A stretch of 64,000 nucleotides of DNA from an uncultured Caulobacter sp. (GCA_913776195.1 CAJYMH010000033.1:22593-86592), one strand, 5' to 3'; counted from the stretch's first letter, positions 46,882-56,514 are shown. The notes: generated by a model from the letters alone, not told the origin. Made by a program: numbers and translations.

Positions 46882-47229
46882 TCAGAGAACTTCGGCGAAG
46901 CGTTCCACCGGGCGCGCCACGACTGCGCCCTTGGGCCCGACCACGATGGGCCGCTCCACTAGGGCGGGATGCTCCACCATGGCGTCCAGGATGCGGTCAC
47001 CGGACACGCCGCCCTCCAACAGGCCAAGCTCGCCGGCCAGCGCCCCCTTGGTCCGCAGGATGTCGCGCGCGGTCAGGCCGAGCTCCTTGAGCAGGTCCTG
47101 GAGTTGCGGCTTGGTCCAGCCGACCTTGAGGTACTCGATGACAACCGGCTTCGCGCCGGCCGCTTCCAGCGCCTCGAGCGTCTTGCGGGAGGTGGAGCAG
47201 GCGGGATTGTGGAAGATGGTGACCGTCAT
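46882..47229 (-). CDS. arsC: ArsC family thioredoxin-fold reductase (arsenate reductase-like)
   Basis: 115 residues. The N-terminus TIFHNPACSTSRKTLEAL carries the ArsC catalytic Cys at 11, and the fold continues with VIEYLKVGWTKPQLQDLLKEL, RDILRTKGALAGELG and MVEHPALVERPIVVGPKGAVVARP (which holds the conserved Arg/Pro). It matches the glutaredoxin-dependent ArsC type, although the same family includes Spx/YffB-like proteins. It lies only 27 nt past the rplQ terminator, so it either has a promoter overlapping that hairpin or uses read-through. No arsenic efflux gene is next to it. Confidence 0.82.
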   Translation of the reverse strand: MTVTIFHNPACSTSRKTLEALEAAGAKPVVIEYLKVGWTKPQLQDLLKELGLTARDILRTKGALAGELGLLEGGVSGDRILDAMVEHPALVERPIVVGPKGAVVARPVERFAEVL

Positions 47230-47256
47230 TCCCTCCCCCTAGCCCACCTAGAAGGC

Positions 47257-47292
47257 AAAGAAAAAGCCCCGGAGCGAACCCCGGGGCTTTTC
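47257..47292 (-). terminator. Rho-independent terminator after rplQ
   Basis: Minus strand: AAAAGCCCCGG pairs with CCGGGGCTTTT across a short loop, then TTTTTCTTTG follows. It lies 25 nt beyond the rplQ stop and closes the alpha operon. The CCCCGG core recurs in two other terminators of the window. Confidence 0.88.
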
Positions 47293-47316
47293 CAAATCCG
47301 TTGAAGCTGACGCTTC

Positions 47317-47730
47317 TTAGTCTTCGCTGTCGACCACATGGACCGGACCGGAGTCCTTGCCCTTTTCCGACACGTCGCGATCGACGAACTCGATCACGGC
47401 CATCGGGGCGTTGTCGCCGTAGCGGAAGCCGGCCTTCAGAACGCGGATGTAGCCGCCTTCACGAGCCTTGTAGCGCGGGCCGAGGACCGCGAAGAGCTTG
47501 CCGACCTGCTCGACGTCGCGGACCTTGCTGATCGCCTGACGACGAGCGTGCAGGTCACCGCGCTTGGCGAGGGTGATCAGCTTCTCGACGATCGGACGCA
47601 GTTCCTTCGCCTTCGGCAGGGTGGTGACGATCTGTTCGTGCTTGATCAGCGACGCCGACATGTTCGCGAACATGGCGATGCGGTGGCTGGTCGTACGACC
47701 CAGTTTACGGTGTGCTTTACCGTGACGCAT
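47317..47730 (-). CDS. rplQ: 50S ribosomal protein L17
   Basis: 137 residues beginning [20 protein letters not shown], the L17 signature, with [24 protein letters not shown]17 sits near the peptide exit tunnel of the large subunit. The acidic tail after [16 protein letters not shown] is longer than in E. coli (127 aa). Last gene of the alpha operon (rpsM-rpsK-rpoA-rplQ); the 152-nt gap after rpoA contains a GC-rich hairpin (about 47840-47865) without a T-run. Confidence 0.97.
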   Translation of the reverse strand: MRHGKAHRKLGRTTSHRIAMFANMSASLIKHEQIVTTLPKAKELRPIVEKLITLAKRGDLHARRQAISKVRDVEQVGKLFAVLGPRYKAREGGYIRVLKAGFRYGDNAPMAVIEFVDRDVSEKGKDSGPVHVVDSED

Positions 47731-47882
47731 TTCAGTCTCTCCTGGGCCGAGGCCCGATTGTCACCAGTCCCAGCCACATCCCGCCTGGGTAAGTGCTAAG
47801 CGCCGGGGCCCTCCACCGCTGTTGCGGCTTCAAAGGGCCCGGACCGGCCTTGCGGTCGGTCCGGATCAAGCGCGGCAGTCTC

Positions 47883-48899
47883 TTAGATCTGGTCTTCGAA
47901 CTTCTTGGCCAGGTCTTCGATGTTTTCCGGCGGCCAGTTCGGCACGTCCATGCCGAGGTGCAGACCCATGCCAGCCAGCACTTCCTTGATTTCGTTCAAG
48001 GACTTGCGGCCGAAGTTCGGCGTGCGGAGCATTTCCGCTTCCGTCTTCTGGATCAGGTCGCCGATGTAGACGATGTTGTCGTTCTTCAGGCAGTTGGCCG
48101 AACGGACCGACAGCTCCAGCTCATCGACCTTCTTCAGCAGAGCCGGGTTGAACGGCAGCTCCGGCTTGGACTCGTCCGCGGCCTTGGCCTTGGGCTCGTC
48201 GAAGGTGATGAAGATCTGCAGCTGGTCTTGCAGGATGCGGGCGGCGTAGGCCACCGCGTCAACCGGCGAGACGGCGCCGTTGGTCTCAACTTCCAGGATC
48301 AGCTTGTCGTAATCGAGCGACTGGCCCTGACGGGTCGGCTCGACTTTGTAGGCAACGCGCTTCACTGGCGAGTAGATCGAGTCGACGGCGATCAGGCCGA
48401 TCGGCGCGTCTTCCGGACGGTTGCGCTCGGCCGGGACGTAGCCCTTGCCGGTGTTGATCGTGAACTCCATGCGGACTTGAGCGCCCTCGTCCAGCGTGCA
48501 GAGCACGTGGTCGGTGTTCAGGATCTCGACGTCAGCCGGGGTTTCGATCTGGCCAGCGGTCACCGGGCCGGGGCCCGTGGCGCGCAGGGTGATGCGCTTC
48601 GGACCTTCGCTATGCATGCGAACGGCCAGTTGTTTGATGTTCAGGACGATGTCGACGACATCTTCCCGGACGCCTTCCAGCGAGGAGAACTCGTGAACCA
48701 CACCGTCAATCTGGACGGCGGTCACGGCGGCGCCTTGCAGCGAAGACAGAAGAACGCGCCGAAGCGCGTTGCCGAGAGTCACGCCGAAGCCGCGCTCGAG
48801 CGGTTCAGCGACGATGCGAGCCTTGCGGCTGGCGTCGGCGCCCGTCTCGATCTGCGGCTTCTCGGGGCGGGTCAGCTCGTTCCAGTTTCTTTCGATCAC
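47883..48899 (-). CDS. rpoA: RNA polymerase alpha subunit
   Basis: 338 residues from a GTG at 48899 (encoded [16 protein letters not shown]), preceded by AAGGGA; the open frame to 49004 extends into rpsK. The N-terminal dimerisation domain shows [20 protein letters not shown]; the C-terminal domain (about 265-320) holds [22 protein letters not shown] and [21 protein letters not shown], which bind UP elements and activators. It follows rpsK by 74 nt in the alpha operon. Confidence 0.98.
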   Translation of the reverse strand: MIERNWNELTRPEKPQIETGADASRKARIVAEPLERGFGVTLGNALRRVLLSSLQGAAVTAVQIDGVVHEFSSLEGVREDVVDIVLNIKQLAVRMHSEGPKRITLRATGPGPVTAGQIETPADVEILNTDHVLCTLDEGAQVRMEFTINTGKGYVPAERNRPEDAPIGLIAVDSIYSPVKRVAYKVEPTRQGQSLDYDKLILEVETNGAVSPVDAVAYAARILQDQLQIFITFDEPKAKAADESKPELPFNPALLKKVDELELSVRSANCLKNDNIVYIGDLIQKTEAEMLRTPNFGRKSLNEIKEVLAGMGLHLGMDVPNWPPENIEDLAKKFEDQI

Positions 48900-48973
48900 A
48901 GTCGGATCCCTTGAACGCGGCTCGCCGGCCACGAATCTCGCAGCCGGCGCAGGGAAGTCAGGTTGGTCAGGCC

Positions 48974-49363
48974 TTAGACGCGCCGGCGCTTGGGCGGCCG
49001 GCAACCATTGTGCGGAATCGGAGTGACGTCGCGGATCGTCGTGATCGTGAAGCCGACCGACTGCAGAGCGCGCAGAGCCGATTCACGGCCCGAACCCGGA
49101 CCAGAGACGTTCACTTCCAGGGTCTTCACGCCGTGGTCCGCAGCCTTACGGCCCGCGTCTTCAGCGGCCATCTGGGCGGCGTACGGGGTCGATTTGCGCG
49201 AACCCTTGAAACCCATCATGCCGGCGCTCGACCAGGAGATGGTGTTCCCCTGCGCGTCGGTGATGGTGATCATGGTGTTGTTGAACGAGGCGTTCACATG
49301 CGCCACGCCCGAGGTGATGTTCTTGCGTTCGCGCTTTTTAACGCGCGCCGGTTCCTTGGCCAC
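48974..49363 (-). CDS. rpsK: 30S ribosomal protein S11
   Basis: 129 residues. [21 protein letters not shown] and [21 protein letters not shown] are S11 hallmarks, ending [17 protein letters not shown]11 lies on the platform of the small subunit by the mRNA exit. It starts 12 nt after rpsM in the alpha operon. Confidence 0.98.
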   Translation of the reverse strand: MAKEPARVKKRERKNITSGVAHVNASFNNTMITITDAQGNTISWSSAGMMGFKGSRKSTPYAAQMAAEDAGRKAADHGVKTLEVNVSGPGSGRESALRALQSVGFTITTIRDVTPIPHNGCRPPKRRRV

Positions 49364-49375
49364 GATCTAGCTCTC

Positions 49376-49744
49376 TTACTTCTTCTTGCCGGCGATCGGC
49401 TTGGCCGGACCCTTGCGGGTGCGGGCGTTCGTGTGCGTGCGCTGACCGCGGACCGGAAGGCCCTTACGGTGACGCAGACCACGATAGCAGGCCAGGTCCA
49501 TCAGGCGCTTGATATTGACCGCCGTCTCGCGACGCAGGTCACCTTCTACCGTGAAGTCACGGTCGATGGTTTCACGGATCTGCAGCACTTCGGCGTCCGT
49601 GAGCTCGTTCACGCGGCGCGCTTCGTCCAGACCGACCTTCTGCATGATGTCATGCGCGGACTTCTGGCCGATGCCGTGGATGTACTGAAGCGCGATAAGA
49701 ACGCGCTTGTTCGTCGGAATGTTGACGCCTGCGATACGGGCCAC
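49376..49744 (-). CDS. rpsM: 30S ribosomal protein S13
   Basis: 122 residues from a GTG at 49744, preceded by AGGAG; the open frame to 49786 has no family support. It begins [20 protein letters not shown] and has [20 protein letters not shown], typical of S13, with the basic tail [13 protein letters not shown]13 contacts the P-site tRNA and the large subunit. First gene of the alpha operon; a promoter lies about 105 nt upstream. Confidence 0.97.
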   Translation of the reverse strand: MARIAGVNIPTNKRVLIALQYIHGIGQKSAHDIMQKVGLDEARRVNELTDAEVLQIRETIDRDFTVEGDLRRETAVNIKRLMDLACYRGLRHRKGLPVRGQRTHTNARTRKGPAKPIAGKKK

Positions 49745-49849
49745 GTCTATAAATCTCCTGATCACGCCAATAAGCGCGAAGGGCACAGAGGCCGCAACCC
49801 GAGTGAGTTGAGCCTACGCGCGCCATCGCGCCTTTCGCGGAAGCGCACC

Positions 49850-49877
49850 GTTATAGGGATCGGCGCGCTCCCGTCAA
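49850..49877 (-). promoter_or_regulatory. Promoter of the alpha (rpsM) operon
   Basis: On the minus strand TTGACG (49877-49872), a 16-nt spacer and TATAAC (49855-49850), nearly consensus sigma-70. The start would be near 49843, giving a leader of about 100 nt before rpsM. It lies between adk and rpsM, so rpsM-rplQ can be transcribed apart from adk. A CAGGGAA-AG-TTCCCTG palindrome sits just before the -35, between adk and the promoter. Confidence 0.65.
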
Positions 49878-49913
49878 CCTTTGAAACAGGGAAAGTTCCC
49901 TGCTCCGCGAAGC

Positions 49914-50486
49914 TTATTTAACGACTTCACCGAGGGTTGCGTCGATCTCGGCCGCAACAGCCTCCACCGAACCCATCCCGTCGAGTTCGACCAGCTTTCC
50001 CTGCCCCTGATAGTAGGGAAGCAAGGGGGCGGTCTGGTCGTTGTAGGCCTTCAGGCGGGTGCCGAAGACCTCCGGATTGTCGTCAGGACGGCCCTGGTCG
50101 GCGAATCGCTTGGCGATTCGACCCATCAGGGCCGGTTCGTCGACCTTCAGGCGAAGGACGACATCAACCTTGGCGCCGCGGCTGGCCAGCATGGCGTCGA
50201 GCGCCTGGGCCTGCGCAACCGTGCGCGGAAAACCGTCGAAGATGGCTCCGCCGGCGGCTTCAGCCTCCGGCAGACGGTCCTCGATGAGGGCGATGACGAT
50301 CTCGTCCGTGACCAGATCGCCGCGATCCAACACGCCCTTCACCTTCTGACCCAGTTCGGAGCCCGAGGCGATGGCGGCGCGCAGCATGTCGCCGGTGGAC
50401 AGTTGGACCATGCCGTGAACGTCGACCAGACGCTTGGCTTGCGTCCCCTTGCCGGCGGCCGGCGGTCCAAACAGGATCAAGTTCAT
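49914..50486 (-). CDS. adk: Adenylate kinase
   Basis: 190 residues, the short form without a full LID domain. NMP-kinase P-loop FGPPAAGKGTQAKRL (6-20), AMP site VQLSTGDMLRAAIASG, IFDGFPRTVAQAQALD and the Arg-rich RIAKRFADQGRPDDNPEVFGTRLKAY. It converts AMP and ATP to two ADP. It lies downstream of secY with a 65-nt gap, a typical position, and upstream of the alpha operon promoter. Confidence 0.97.
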   Translation of the reverse strand: MNLILFGPPAAGKGTQAKRLVDVHGMVQLSTGDMLRAAIASGSELGQKVKGVLDRGDLVTDEIVIALIEDRLPEAEAAGGAIFDGFPRTVAQAQALDAMLASRGAKVDVVLRLKVDEPALMGRIAKRFADQGRPDDNPEVFGTRLKAYNDQTAPLLPYYQGQGKLVELDGMGSVEAVAAEIDATLGEVVK

Positions 50487-50551
50487 CTCAGCGCCCCTCG
50501 CACATCCCTGGACGGGTCTTAACGCCCGCCGTTTCCTGGCCCTAGTTTCAA

Positions 50552-51904
50552 CTAGCGTCCACGACCGCCGCCGCGCAACTTCGACTTCTTGATCAGGCCC
50601 TCATACTGGTGCGCCAGCAGGTGGGACTGGATCTGCGCCACGGTGTCCATGGTCACGGTCACGACGATGAGGATCGAGGTGCCGCCTAGGTAGAACGGGG
50701 CGTTGTAGAAGCCGATCAGCGCTTCAGGCAGAAGGCAAACCAGGGTGATGTACGCCGCGCCGATCACCGTCAGACGGGTCAGCACGTAGTCCAGATATTC
50801 GGCCGTGCGCTTGCCGGGACGGATGCCAGGCAGAAACCCGCCGTACTTGCGCAGGTTCTCGGCCGTGTCGTCCGGATTGAACACGATCGACGTATAGAAG
50901 AAGCAGAAGAAGACGATCATCAGGCCGTAGGCGACCATGAAGGCCGGCTGGCCGTGCTGCAGCTGCCCCACCACGCCAGGCACCCACTGGGCCCAGGCCG
51001 GCAGGTTGGCGTTGGCCAGGAAGCCCATGACCGTCGCCGGCAGCAGTAGAAGGCTGGAGGCGAAGATCGGCGGGATGACGCCGGCGGTGTTGATCTTCAG
51101 CGGCAGGAACGAGGTGTCGCCGCCGAACATGCGGTTGCCCACCTGGCGTTTCGGATACTGCACCAGCAGGCGGCGCTGCGAGCGCTCCATGAACACGATG
51201 GCGAAGATGACCGCCACGGCGATGCCCATGATCGCGAACATGGCGAAGGCCGACAGAGCGCCCGTACGGGTCATCTCGAACATCTGCCAGACGCCGCGGG
51301 GCAAGCCCGCCACGATGCCGGCGAAGATGATCAGGCTGGTGCCGTTGCCCACGCCGCGGCTGGTGATCTGCTCGCCCAGCCACATCAGGAACATAGTGCC
51401 GCCGGTCAGGGCGACGATCGTCGAGACGATGAAGAACAGGCCGGGATTGTCCACCAGGCCGGGGCTCGACTGCAGGCCCATTGCGATGGAGCCCGACTGG
51501 AACAGGGCCAGCAGGACCGTCAGGTAGCGGGTGTACTGGTTGAGGGTTTTGCGGCCCGCCTCCCCGCCTTCCTTCCGCAGCTTCTCCCATGGCGGATACA
51601 CCGTGCCCATCAACTGCACGATGATCGACGCCGAGATGTACGGCATGACGTTCAGGGCGAAGATGGCCATCCGCTCGACGGCGCCGCCCGAGAACATGTT
51701 GAACATGCCCAGGATGCCCTGGGACTGCCCGCCGAACGCCTGCGCGAACGCACCCGAATTGATACCCGGGATCGGGATGTAGGTGCCGAGACGGTAGACC
51801 ACCATCGCCAGGATGGTGAACCAGATGCGCTTGTGAAGCTCCGAGGCCTTCTGGAAGGACCCGAAGTTCATGTTGGCTGCGAGCTGTTCTGCGGCTGACG
51901 CCAT
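50552..51904 (-). CDS. secY: Protein translocase subunit SecY
   Basis: 450 residues, ten membrane segments. It opens ASELHKRIWFTILAMVVYRLGTYIPIPG and has MPYISASIIVQLMGTVYPPWEKL (segment 2 region), GIVAGLPRGVWQMFEMTRTG, and LLLPATVMGFLANANLPAWAQ, followed by the cytosolic C-terminal loop PDDTAENLRKYGGFLPGIRPG. SecY is the protein-conducting channel with SecE and SecG. It follows rplO in the spc operon with 101 nt between, containing a hairpin. Confidence 0.97.
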   Translation of the reverse strand: MASAAEQLAANMNFGSFQKASELHKRIWFTILAMVVYRLGTYIPIPGINSGAFAQAFGGQSQGILGMFNMFSGGAVERMAIFALNVMPYISASIIVQLMGTVYPPWEKLRKEGGEAGRKTLNQYTRYLTVLLALFQSGSIAMGLQSSPGLVDNPGLFFIVSTIVALTGGTMFLMWLGEQITSRGVGNGTSLIIFAGIVAGLPRGVWQMFEMTRTGALSAFAMFAIMGIAVAVIFAIVFMERSQRRLLVQYPKRQVGNRMFGGDTSFLPLKINTAGVIPPIFASSLLLLPATVMGFLANANLPAWAQWVPGVVGQLQHGQPAFMVAYGLMIVFFCFFYTSIVFNPDDTAENLRKYGGFLPGIRPGKRTAEYLDYVLTRLTVIGAAYITLVCLLPEALIGFYNAPFYLGGTSILIVVTVTMDTVAQIQSHLLAHQYEGLIKKSKLRGGGRGR

Positions 51905-51941
51905 CTAGATTCCCACGACTATGTGGCGAGACACATAAGCA

Positions 51942-51969
51942 GGGCGGCGGGCGTTGTCACCCGCCGCCC
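51942..51969 (-). other. GC-rich hairpin in the rplO-secY gap
   Basis: GGGCGGCGGG pairs with CCCGCCGCCC across an 8-nt loop, a perfect 10-bp stem. The minus strand continues TGCTTATG without a T-run, so it is more likely a processing or stability element than a terminator. It is 38 nt before the secY ATG. Confidence 0.55.
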
Positions 51970-52005
51970 CGTTTGTAGCTGACGCCCGACGAGCGGGCGA
52001 AAGAC

Positions 52006-52491
52006 TTAGGCTTCGGCTTGAGCCGGGGCCGGACGGGTCTGGCTGACCTTGCCGCCAGCGGCTTCGACGGCCTTCACGGCCGACGGCGTGGCCGCGTAAA
52101 CGGTGATGTCGAGCTTGGCCTTCAGTTCGCCCTTGCCCAGCAGCTTCACGCCATCCTTCTTGCGACGGATGACGCCAGCGGCCAGCAGAGCATCGGCGTC
52201 GATCGCCTTCTTGGCGTCGAGCTTGCCGGCGGCGACCGCCTGCTCCAGACGCCACAGGTTCACTTCAGCGAACTCCTTGGCGAACGGGTTGTTGAAGCCG
52301 CGCTTCGGCATGCGCATGTGCAGCGGCATCTGGCCGCCTTCGAAGCCCGCGATGGCGACGCCGGTACGGGACTTCTGCCCCTTCACGCCGCGACCGCTGG
52401 TCTTGCCCTTGCCCGAGCCCGGGCCGCGGCCGACGCGCATGCGGCCCTTGGTGGAGCCTTCGCGAGGAGCCAGTTCGTTCAGCTTCGTCAT
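52006..52491 (-). CDS. rplO: 50S ribosomal protein L15
   Basis: 161 residues. It starts [20 protein letters not shown] with [20 protein letters not shown] and [19 protein letters not shown], an unmistakable L15. AAGGAG stands before the ATG. L15 stabilises the central 23S rRNA. It is separated from rpmD by a 105-nt gap with a terminator-like hairpin, longer than most gaps in the cluster. Confidence 0.98.
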   Translation of the reverse strand: MTKLNELAPREGSTKGRMRVGRGPGSGKGKTSGRGVKGQKSRTGVAIAGFEGGQMPLHMRMPKRGFNNPFAKEFAEVNLWRLEQAVAAGKLDAKKAIDADALLAAGVIRRKKDGVKLLGKGELKAKLDITVYAATPSAVKAVEAAGGKVSQTRPAPAQAEA

Positions 52492-52543
52492 AATGCCTCT
52501 CCTTAGAGATCTGCGCCGGAACCCCTGCCCCGACTCGGCTTTG

Positions 52544-52587
52544 AAAAAAGTAATCCGCCCACCTGCGTCGTGCGCGGGTGGGCGGAT
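52544..52587 (-). terminator. Intrinsic terminator-like hairpin between rpmD and rplO
   Basis: Minus strand: ATCCGCCCACC and GGTGGGCGGAT form a perfect 11-bp stem with a 13-nt loop, followed after TAC by TTTTTT. The stem starts 10 nt beyond the rpmD stop codon. It is placed inside the spc operon, where most operons continue unbroken, so it may act as an attenuator before rplO-secY. I see no promoter between it and rplO. Confidence 0.6.
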
Positions 52588-52596
52588 GTAGCGGTC

Positions 52597-52779
52597 TTAG
52601 CCGACCACTTCAACCAGGTGGGCGACCTTTGCGATCATCCCACGGACCGAAGGGGTGTCTTCAAGGGTGGACTCGCGGCCCATCTTGTTGAGACCCAGAC
52701 CGGCGAGCGTGGCGCGCTGGTCCTTGGTGCGGCGGATCGGGCTCGCCGTTTGGCGAACAGTGACAGTCTTGGCAGCCAT
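52597..52779 (-). CDS. rpmD: 50S ribosomal protein L30
   Basis: 60 residues: [44 protein letters not shown] and [10 protein letters not shown], the L30 pattern throughout. L30 is a small surface protein of the large subunit. It starts 3 nt after rpsE and ends just before the hairpin that precedes rplO. Confidence 0.97.
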   Translation of the reverse strand: MAAKTVTVRQTASPIRRTKDQRATLAGLGLNKMGRESTLEDTPSVRGMIAKVAHLVEVVG

Positions 52780-52782
52780 GGT

Positions 52783-53364
52783 TTAGCCCTCGATCGAGTC
52801 CGGGGCCGAGGCGCCGTCGGCACGACGGCCGAGGATGTCGCCAACCTTCTTGCCGCGCTTGGCGGCGATCTGGCGGGGCGATGCCTGGGCCTTCAGCGCT
52901 TCAAACGTCGCGCGGACCATGTTGTACGGGTTGGACGAACCGGTCGACTTGCCCACGACGTCCTGGACGCCGAGGGTTTCGAGGACGGCGCGCATCGGAC
53001 CGCCGGCGATGACGCCGGTGCCCGGAGGGGCCGAGCGGACCATGATCTTGCCGGCGCCCCAACGGCCTTGGCCGTCGTGATGCAGGGTGCGCGATTCCCG
53101 CAGGGGAACGCGGATCATGGACTTCTTGGCTTCCTCGGTGGCCTTGCGGATGGCTTCCGGCACTTCACGCGCCTTGCCATGACCGAAGCCCACGCGGCCC
53201 TTTTGATCACCAACGACCATCAGGGCAGCGAAGCTGAAGCGACGGCCGCCCTTCACGGTGGCGGCGACGCGGTTGATGTGGACCAGTTTCTCGACGATGT
53301 CGCTTTCGACTTCCTCGCGTTCGCGGGGACGACGGTCGCGGCCGCCTTCGTTCGGACGAGCCAT
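52783..53364 (-). CDS. rpsE: 30S ribosomal protein S5
   Basis: 193 residues. The double-stranded RNA-binding half has [20 protein letters not shown] and [20 protein letters not shown]; the C-terminal half has [22 protein letters not shown] and [20 protein letters not shown]5 acts in decoding fidelity. The Arg/Glu-rich N-terminal 15 residues and the acidic C-tail are extensions on the core. 10 nt after rplR. Confidence 0.98.
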   Translation of the reverse strand: MARPNEGGRDRRPREREEVESDIVEKLVHINRVAATVKGGRRFSFAALMVVGDQKGRVGFGHGKAREVPEAIRKATEEAKKSMIRVPLRESRTLHHDGQGRWGAGKIMVRSAPPGTGVIAGGPMRAVLETLGVQDVVGKSTGSSNPYNMVRATFEALKAQASPRQIAAKRGKKVGDILGRRADGASAPDSIEG

Positions 53365-53374
53365 GATCAGATCC

Positions 53375-53731
53375 TCAGAAGTTCAGGCCGGCTTCGCGCG
53401 CGGCGTCAGCCAGGGCCTTGACCCGGCCGTGATAGATGTAGCCGCCACGATCGAAGACGACGTCCTTGACGCCCTTTTCAATCGCACGCTCGGCGACGAG
53501 CTTGCCGACAGTGGCCGCGGCGGCCTTGTCGGAACCCTTGGTCTTGCCTTCGCCTTCCAGCGAAGACGCGGCGACCAGGGTGACGCCTTGAGCGTCGTCG
53601 ATGACCTGGGCGTAGATGTTCTTGCCCGACCGGAAAACCGACAGGCGAGGACGGCCGTTGGCCAACTTCTTGAGGCGCGTCCGGTTGCGCTGAGCACGAC
53701 GGACGGCGGATTCGCGAGGAGAGAGCGCCAT
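53375..53731 (-). CDS. rplR: 50S ribosomal protein L18
   Basis: 118 residues; [25 protein letters not shown] and [21 protein letters not shown] are L18 motifs, ending [22 protein letters not shown]18 binds 5S rRNA. Its ATG is 3 nt past the rplF stop. Confidence 0.98.
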   Translation of the reverse strand: MALSPRESAVRRAQRNRTRLKKLANGRPRLSVFRSGKNIYAQVIDDAQGVTLVAASSLEGEGKTKGSDKAAAATVGKLVAERAIEKGVKDVVFDRGGYIYHGRVKALADAAREAGLNF

Positions 53732-53734
53732 GGC

Positions 53735-54268
53735 TTACTTCTTCTTGCCTTCTTTGCGGCGGACCTTTTCGCCGGCGTAGCGCACGCCCTTGCCCTTGTA
53801 GGGCTCCGGCGGGCGGATCTTGCGGATCTTCGCAGCGATTTCGCCAACGGCCTGCTTGTCGATGCCGGTGATCTTCACTTCGGTCTGCTTCGGGACCGCG
53901 AACGTGATGCCGGCCGGGGCCGGGATATCAACGTCGTGGCTGAAGCCGAGCTGCATCGAAAGGGCTTGGCCCTTCATCGCAGCGCGATAACCGACGCCGA
54001 CCAGCTCGAGGGTTTCCTCGAAGCCTTGGGTCACGCCGATGACCATGTTGTTCACCAGGGTGCGGGACAGACCCCACATGCCGCGAGCGCGCTTGGAGTC
54101 GCCGCGCGGCGTGAGGCTGAGCTCGTTGCCTTCCTGCTTGATTTCGACGTCTTCCGACACCGTCCAGGAAAGCTGGCCCTTGGGGCCCTTCACCGTGACC
54201 GTCTGGCCCGCGAGCGTGAGAGTCACGCCCGACGGGATCACAACGGCTTTCTTACCAATACGAGACAT
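53735..54268 (-). CDS. rplF: 50S ribosomal protein L6
   Basis: 177 residues with the two L6 repeats: [21 protein letters not shown] and the second half with [20 protein letters not shown] and [21 protein letters not shown], then [22 protein letters not shown]6 lies by the factor-binding centre. 17 nt after rpsH. Confidence 0.98.
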   Translation of the reverse strand: MSRIGKKAVVIPSGVTLTLAGQTVTVKGPKGQLSWTVSEDVEIKQEGNELSLTPRGDSKRARGMWGLSRTLVNNMVIGVTQGFEETLELVGVGYRAAMKGQALSMQLGFSHDVDIPAPAGITFAVPKQTEVKITGIDKQAVGEIAAKIRKIRPPEPYKGKGVRYAGEKVRRKEGKKK

Positions 54269-54285
54269 GTCTTTCCCCTCTCCGC

Positions 54286-54684
54286 TTAGTAGACGCGGCA
54301 GAGGACTTCGCCGCCGACATTAGCGTCGCGGGCGGCGGAGTCTGACATGACGCCCTTCGGCGTCGACAGGATCGAGATGCCCAGGCCGTTCTTGATCGGC
54401 TTGAGATCCTTGATCGACGAGTAAACGCGGCGGCCGGGCTTCGAAACGCGGCTGATCTCGACGATGACGGGTTCGCCGTCAAAGTACTTCAGCTCGATTT
54501 CGAATTCCGGGAAGGCGCCCGGCTTCTCGACCAGCGAGTAGCCGCGGATGTAGCCTTCGTCGGCCAGGACGTCGAGCACGCGGGCGCGCAGCTTCGAAGC
54601 CGGGGTCAACACCTTCGAACGCTTGCGGGTCGCGGCGTTCTTGATGCGAGCGATCATGTCGCTCAGGGGATCGTTCATCGACAT
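54286..54684 (-). CDS. rpsH: 30S ribosomal protein S8
   Basis: 132 residues: [22 protein letters not shown] and [23 protein letters not shown], then [22 protein letters not shown], all S8. An ATG two codons in is an alternative start. S8 binds the central domain of 16S rRNA and represses the spc operon in E. coli by binding rplE mRNA; similar feedback here is untested. 10 nt after rpsN. Confidence 0.98.
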   Translation of the reverse strand: MSMNDPLSDMIARIKNAATRKRSKVLTPASKLRARVLDVLADEGYIRGYSLVEKPGAFPEFEIELKYFDGEPVIVEISRVSKPGRRVYSSIKDLKPIKNGLGISILSTPKGVMSDSAARDANVGGEVLCRVY

Positions 54685-54694
54685 CTGATCGTCC

Positions 54695-55000
54695 TCACCA
54701 GCTCGACTTGACGAGACCCGGGATCAGACCCTGCGAACCCAGTTCGCGGAGGCTGACGCGGCTCATCTTGAGCTTGCGATAGTAGGCGCGCGGGCGGCCC
54801 GTGACTTCGCACCGGTTGCGGATGCGGGTCTTGGAGGAGTTACGCGGCAGCTTCGCCAGTTTCAGGCGGGCTTCGAAGCGTTCTTCCAGCGGCAGGCTTT
54901 CGTCATTGGCGATCGCCTTCAGCGCGGCGCGCTTGTCGGCGAGTTGCTTGACGAGGGCCTTGACCGCCTCGTTGCGGTTTACGGCGCTTTTCTTGGCCAT
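54695..55000 (-). CDS. rpsN: 30S ribosomal protein S14 (zinc-free form)
   Basis: 101 residues, the long form without Cys-x-x-Cys zinc fingers. [21 protein letters not shown] starts it, and [22 protein letters not shown] with [13 protein letters not shown] ends it. Its start is 1 nt from the rplE stop. Confidence 0.98.
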   Translation of the reverse strand: MAKKSAVNRNEAVKALVKQLADKRAALKAIANDESLPLEERFEARLKLAKLPRNSSKTRIRNRCEVTGRPRAYYRKLKMSRVSLRELGSQGLIPGLVKSSW

Positions 55001-55001
55001 A

Positions 55002-55571
55002 TCAGTTGTCCTTCCCGTCAGTGAACGGGAACTGGAATTCGCGAAGCAGTTCGCGAGCCTCGTCGTCCGACTTCGCAGTCGTGCAGACGATGATGTCCAT
55101 GCCCCACATCTGGTCGATCTGGTCGTAGTTGATTTCCGGGAACACGATGTGCTCCTTCAAGCCCATGGCGTAGTTGCCACGGCCGTCGAAGCTCGTCGCC
55201 TTCAGACCACGGAAATCCTTCACGCGCGGCAGCGCGATCGTGATCAGACGGTCCAGGAACTCGTACATGCGTTCTTTGCGCAGGGTGACCTTGGCGCCGA
55301 TGACCATGTTCTCGCGCAGCTTGAAACCGGCGATCGATTGGCGGGCGCGGGTTGGAGCCGGCTTCTGACCGGCGATGGCCGCCAGGTCCTTCATGGCGGC
55401 CTGGACCTTCTTGGAGTCCGCGACAGCCTCGCCGATGCCCATGTTCAGCACGATCTTGTCGAGCTTGGGGACCTGCATTTCGTTCGTGTAGCTGAACTTG
55501 GTCTTCATCGCCGAGCGGATCTGCTCGCGATAGACCGTCTTCAGCCGCGGCTCGTAAGCTTGATCAGCCAT
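55002..55571 (-). CDS. rplE: 50S ribosomal protein L5
   Basis: 189 residues. Motifs are [59 protein letters not shown] and [22 protein letters not shown]5 binds 5S rRNA and contacts P-site tRNA. Its ATG overlaps the rplX end by 8 nt, so translation of the two is coupled. Confidence 0.98.
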   Translation of the reverse strand: MADQAYEPRLKTVYREQIRSAMKTKFSYTNEMQVPKLDKIVLNMGIGEAVADSKKVQAAMKDLAAIAGQKPAPTRARQSIAGFKLRENMVIGAKVTLRKERMYEFLDRLITIALPRVKDFRGLKATSFDGRGNYAMGLKEHIVFPEINYDQIDQMWGMDIIVCTTAKSDDEARELLREFQFPFTDGKDN

Positions 55572-55878
55572 TGATCACCTCGCCCGTGGTCTTGGCCACG
55601 CGGACCTTCTTGTCGCCTTCGACGCGGAAGCCGACGCGGGTCGCCTTGCCCTTGGAATCCACCAGCGCGACGTTCGAGACGTGCAGCGGAGCTTCCTTGT
55701 TCTTAATGCCGCCCTGGGGGTCGCCCTGGGTCGGACGGGTGTGGCGCTGAACGATGTTCAGGCCTTCGACCACAACGCGCTCTTCCTTCGGGAAGACGGC
55801 CAGGACGGAGCCTTGCTTGCCCTTGTCCTTGCCGGTGAGCACGACGACGCGGTCACCCTTCTTGATCTTCGCGGCCAT
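55564..55878 (-). CDS. rplX: 50S ribosomal protein L24
   Basis: 104 residues: [21 protein letters not shown] is the KOW motif, followed by [21 protein letters not shown] and [22 protein letters not shown]24 starts large subunit assembly. It overlaps rplN by one base and rplE by 8 nt. Confidence 0.98.
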   Translation of the reverse strand: MAAKIKKGDRVVVLTGKDKGKQGSVLAVFPKEERVVVEGLNIVQRHTRPTQGDPQGGIKNKEAPLHVSNVALVDSKGKATRVGFRVEGDKKVRVAKTTGEVING

Positions 55879-56246
55879 TACAGCACCTCGGGGGCGAGGG
55901 AGATGATCTTCATGTGGTTCTTGGCACGCAGTTCGCGGGGAACCGGGCCGAAGATCCGCGTGCCGACCGGCTCGCTCTGCTTATTGACGATGACGGCCGC
56001 GTTCTTGTCGAAGCGGATCATCGAACCGTCTTTGCGCTTGATGCCCTGGCTGGTGCGCACGACGATGGCGCGCAGAACGTCGCCCTTCTTCACGCGGCCG
56101 CGGGGAATCGCTTCCTTCACGGAGACGACGATGACGTCCCCGACGTGTGCGTAACGACGCTTCGCGCCGCCAAGCACCTTGATGCACATGACCCGGCGAG
56201 CGCCTGAGTTATCGGCGACGTCCAGGTTAGTTTGCATCTGGATCAT
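55878..56246 (-). CDS. rplN: 50S ribosomal protein L14
   Basis: 122 residues with [41 protein letters not shown] and [21 protein letters not shown], ending [19 protein letters not shown]; a complete L14. It forms an intersubunit bridge. 18 nt after rpsQ. Confidence 0.98.
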   Translation of the reverse strand: MIQMQTNLDVADNSGARRVMCIKVLGGAKRRYAHVGDVIVVSVKEAIPRGRVKKGDVLRAIVVRTSQGIKRKDGSMIRFDKNAAVIVNKQSEPVGTRIFGPVPRELRAKNHMKIISLAPEVL

Positions 56247-56264
56247 GGCTTAACCTTCCAGACT

Positions 56265-56504
56265 TTAAGCGGAAGCCTTGGGAAGGACTTCCCAGGTCTT
56301 CAGCTTGGACTTCGGCGCGCACTCGATAATCCGGGCGAGTTCGCCCGTCTTGTACGCGTTGGCTTCGTCGTGGGCGTGGTACTTCTTCGATCGACGGACG
56401 ATCTTGCGAAGAACCGGGTGCAGGATGGTCCGTTCGACCTTCACTACAACGGTCTTGTCGCCCTTGTCGGAGACGACCACCCCTTCGAGGATACGCTTGG
56501 GCAT
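56265..56504 (-). CDS. rpsQ: 30S ribosomal protein S17
   Basis: 79 residues from the ATG at 56504 ([20 protein letters not shown]), which has GGAG upstream; the open frame to 56579 extends into rpmC without S17 similarity. [20 protein letters not shown] is typical of S17. It binds the 5' domain of 16S rRNA. 10 nt after rpmC. Confidence 0.97.
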   Translation of the reverse strand: MPKRILEGVVVSDKGDKTVVVKVERTILHPVLRKIVRRSKKYHAHDEANAYKTGELARIIECAPKSKLKTWEVLPKASA

Positions 56505-56514
56505 ATCGTTCTCC

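Noticed and set aside
51942..51969. Terminator between rplO and secY
   Set aside because: The stem is perfect, but neither strand has a T-run, so it is listed only as a hairpin.
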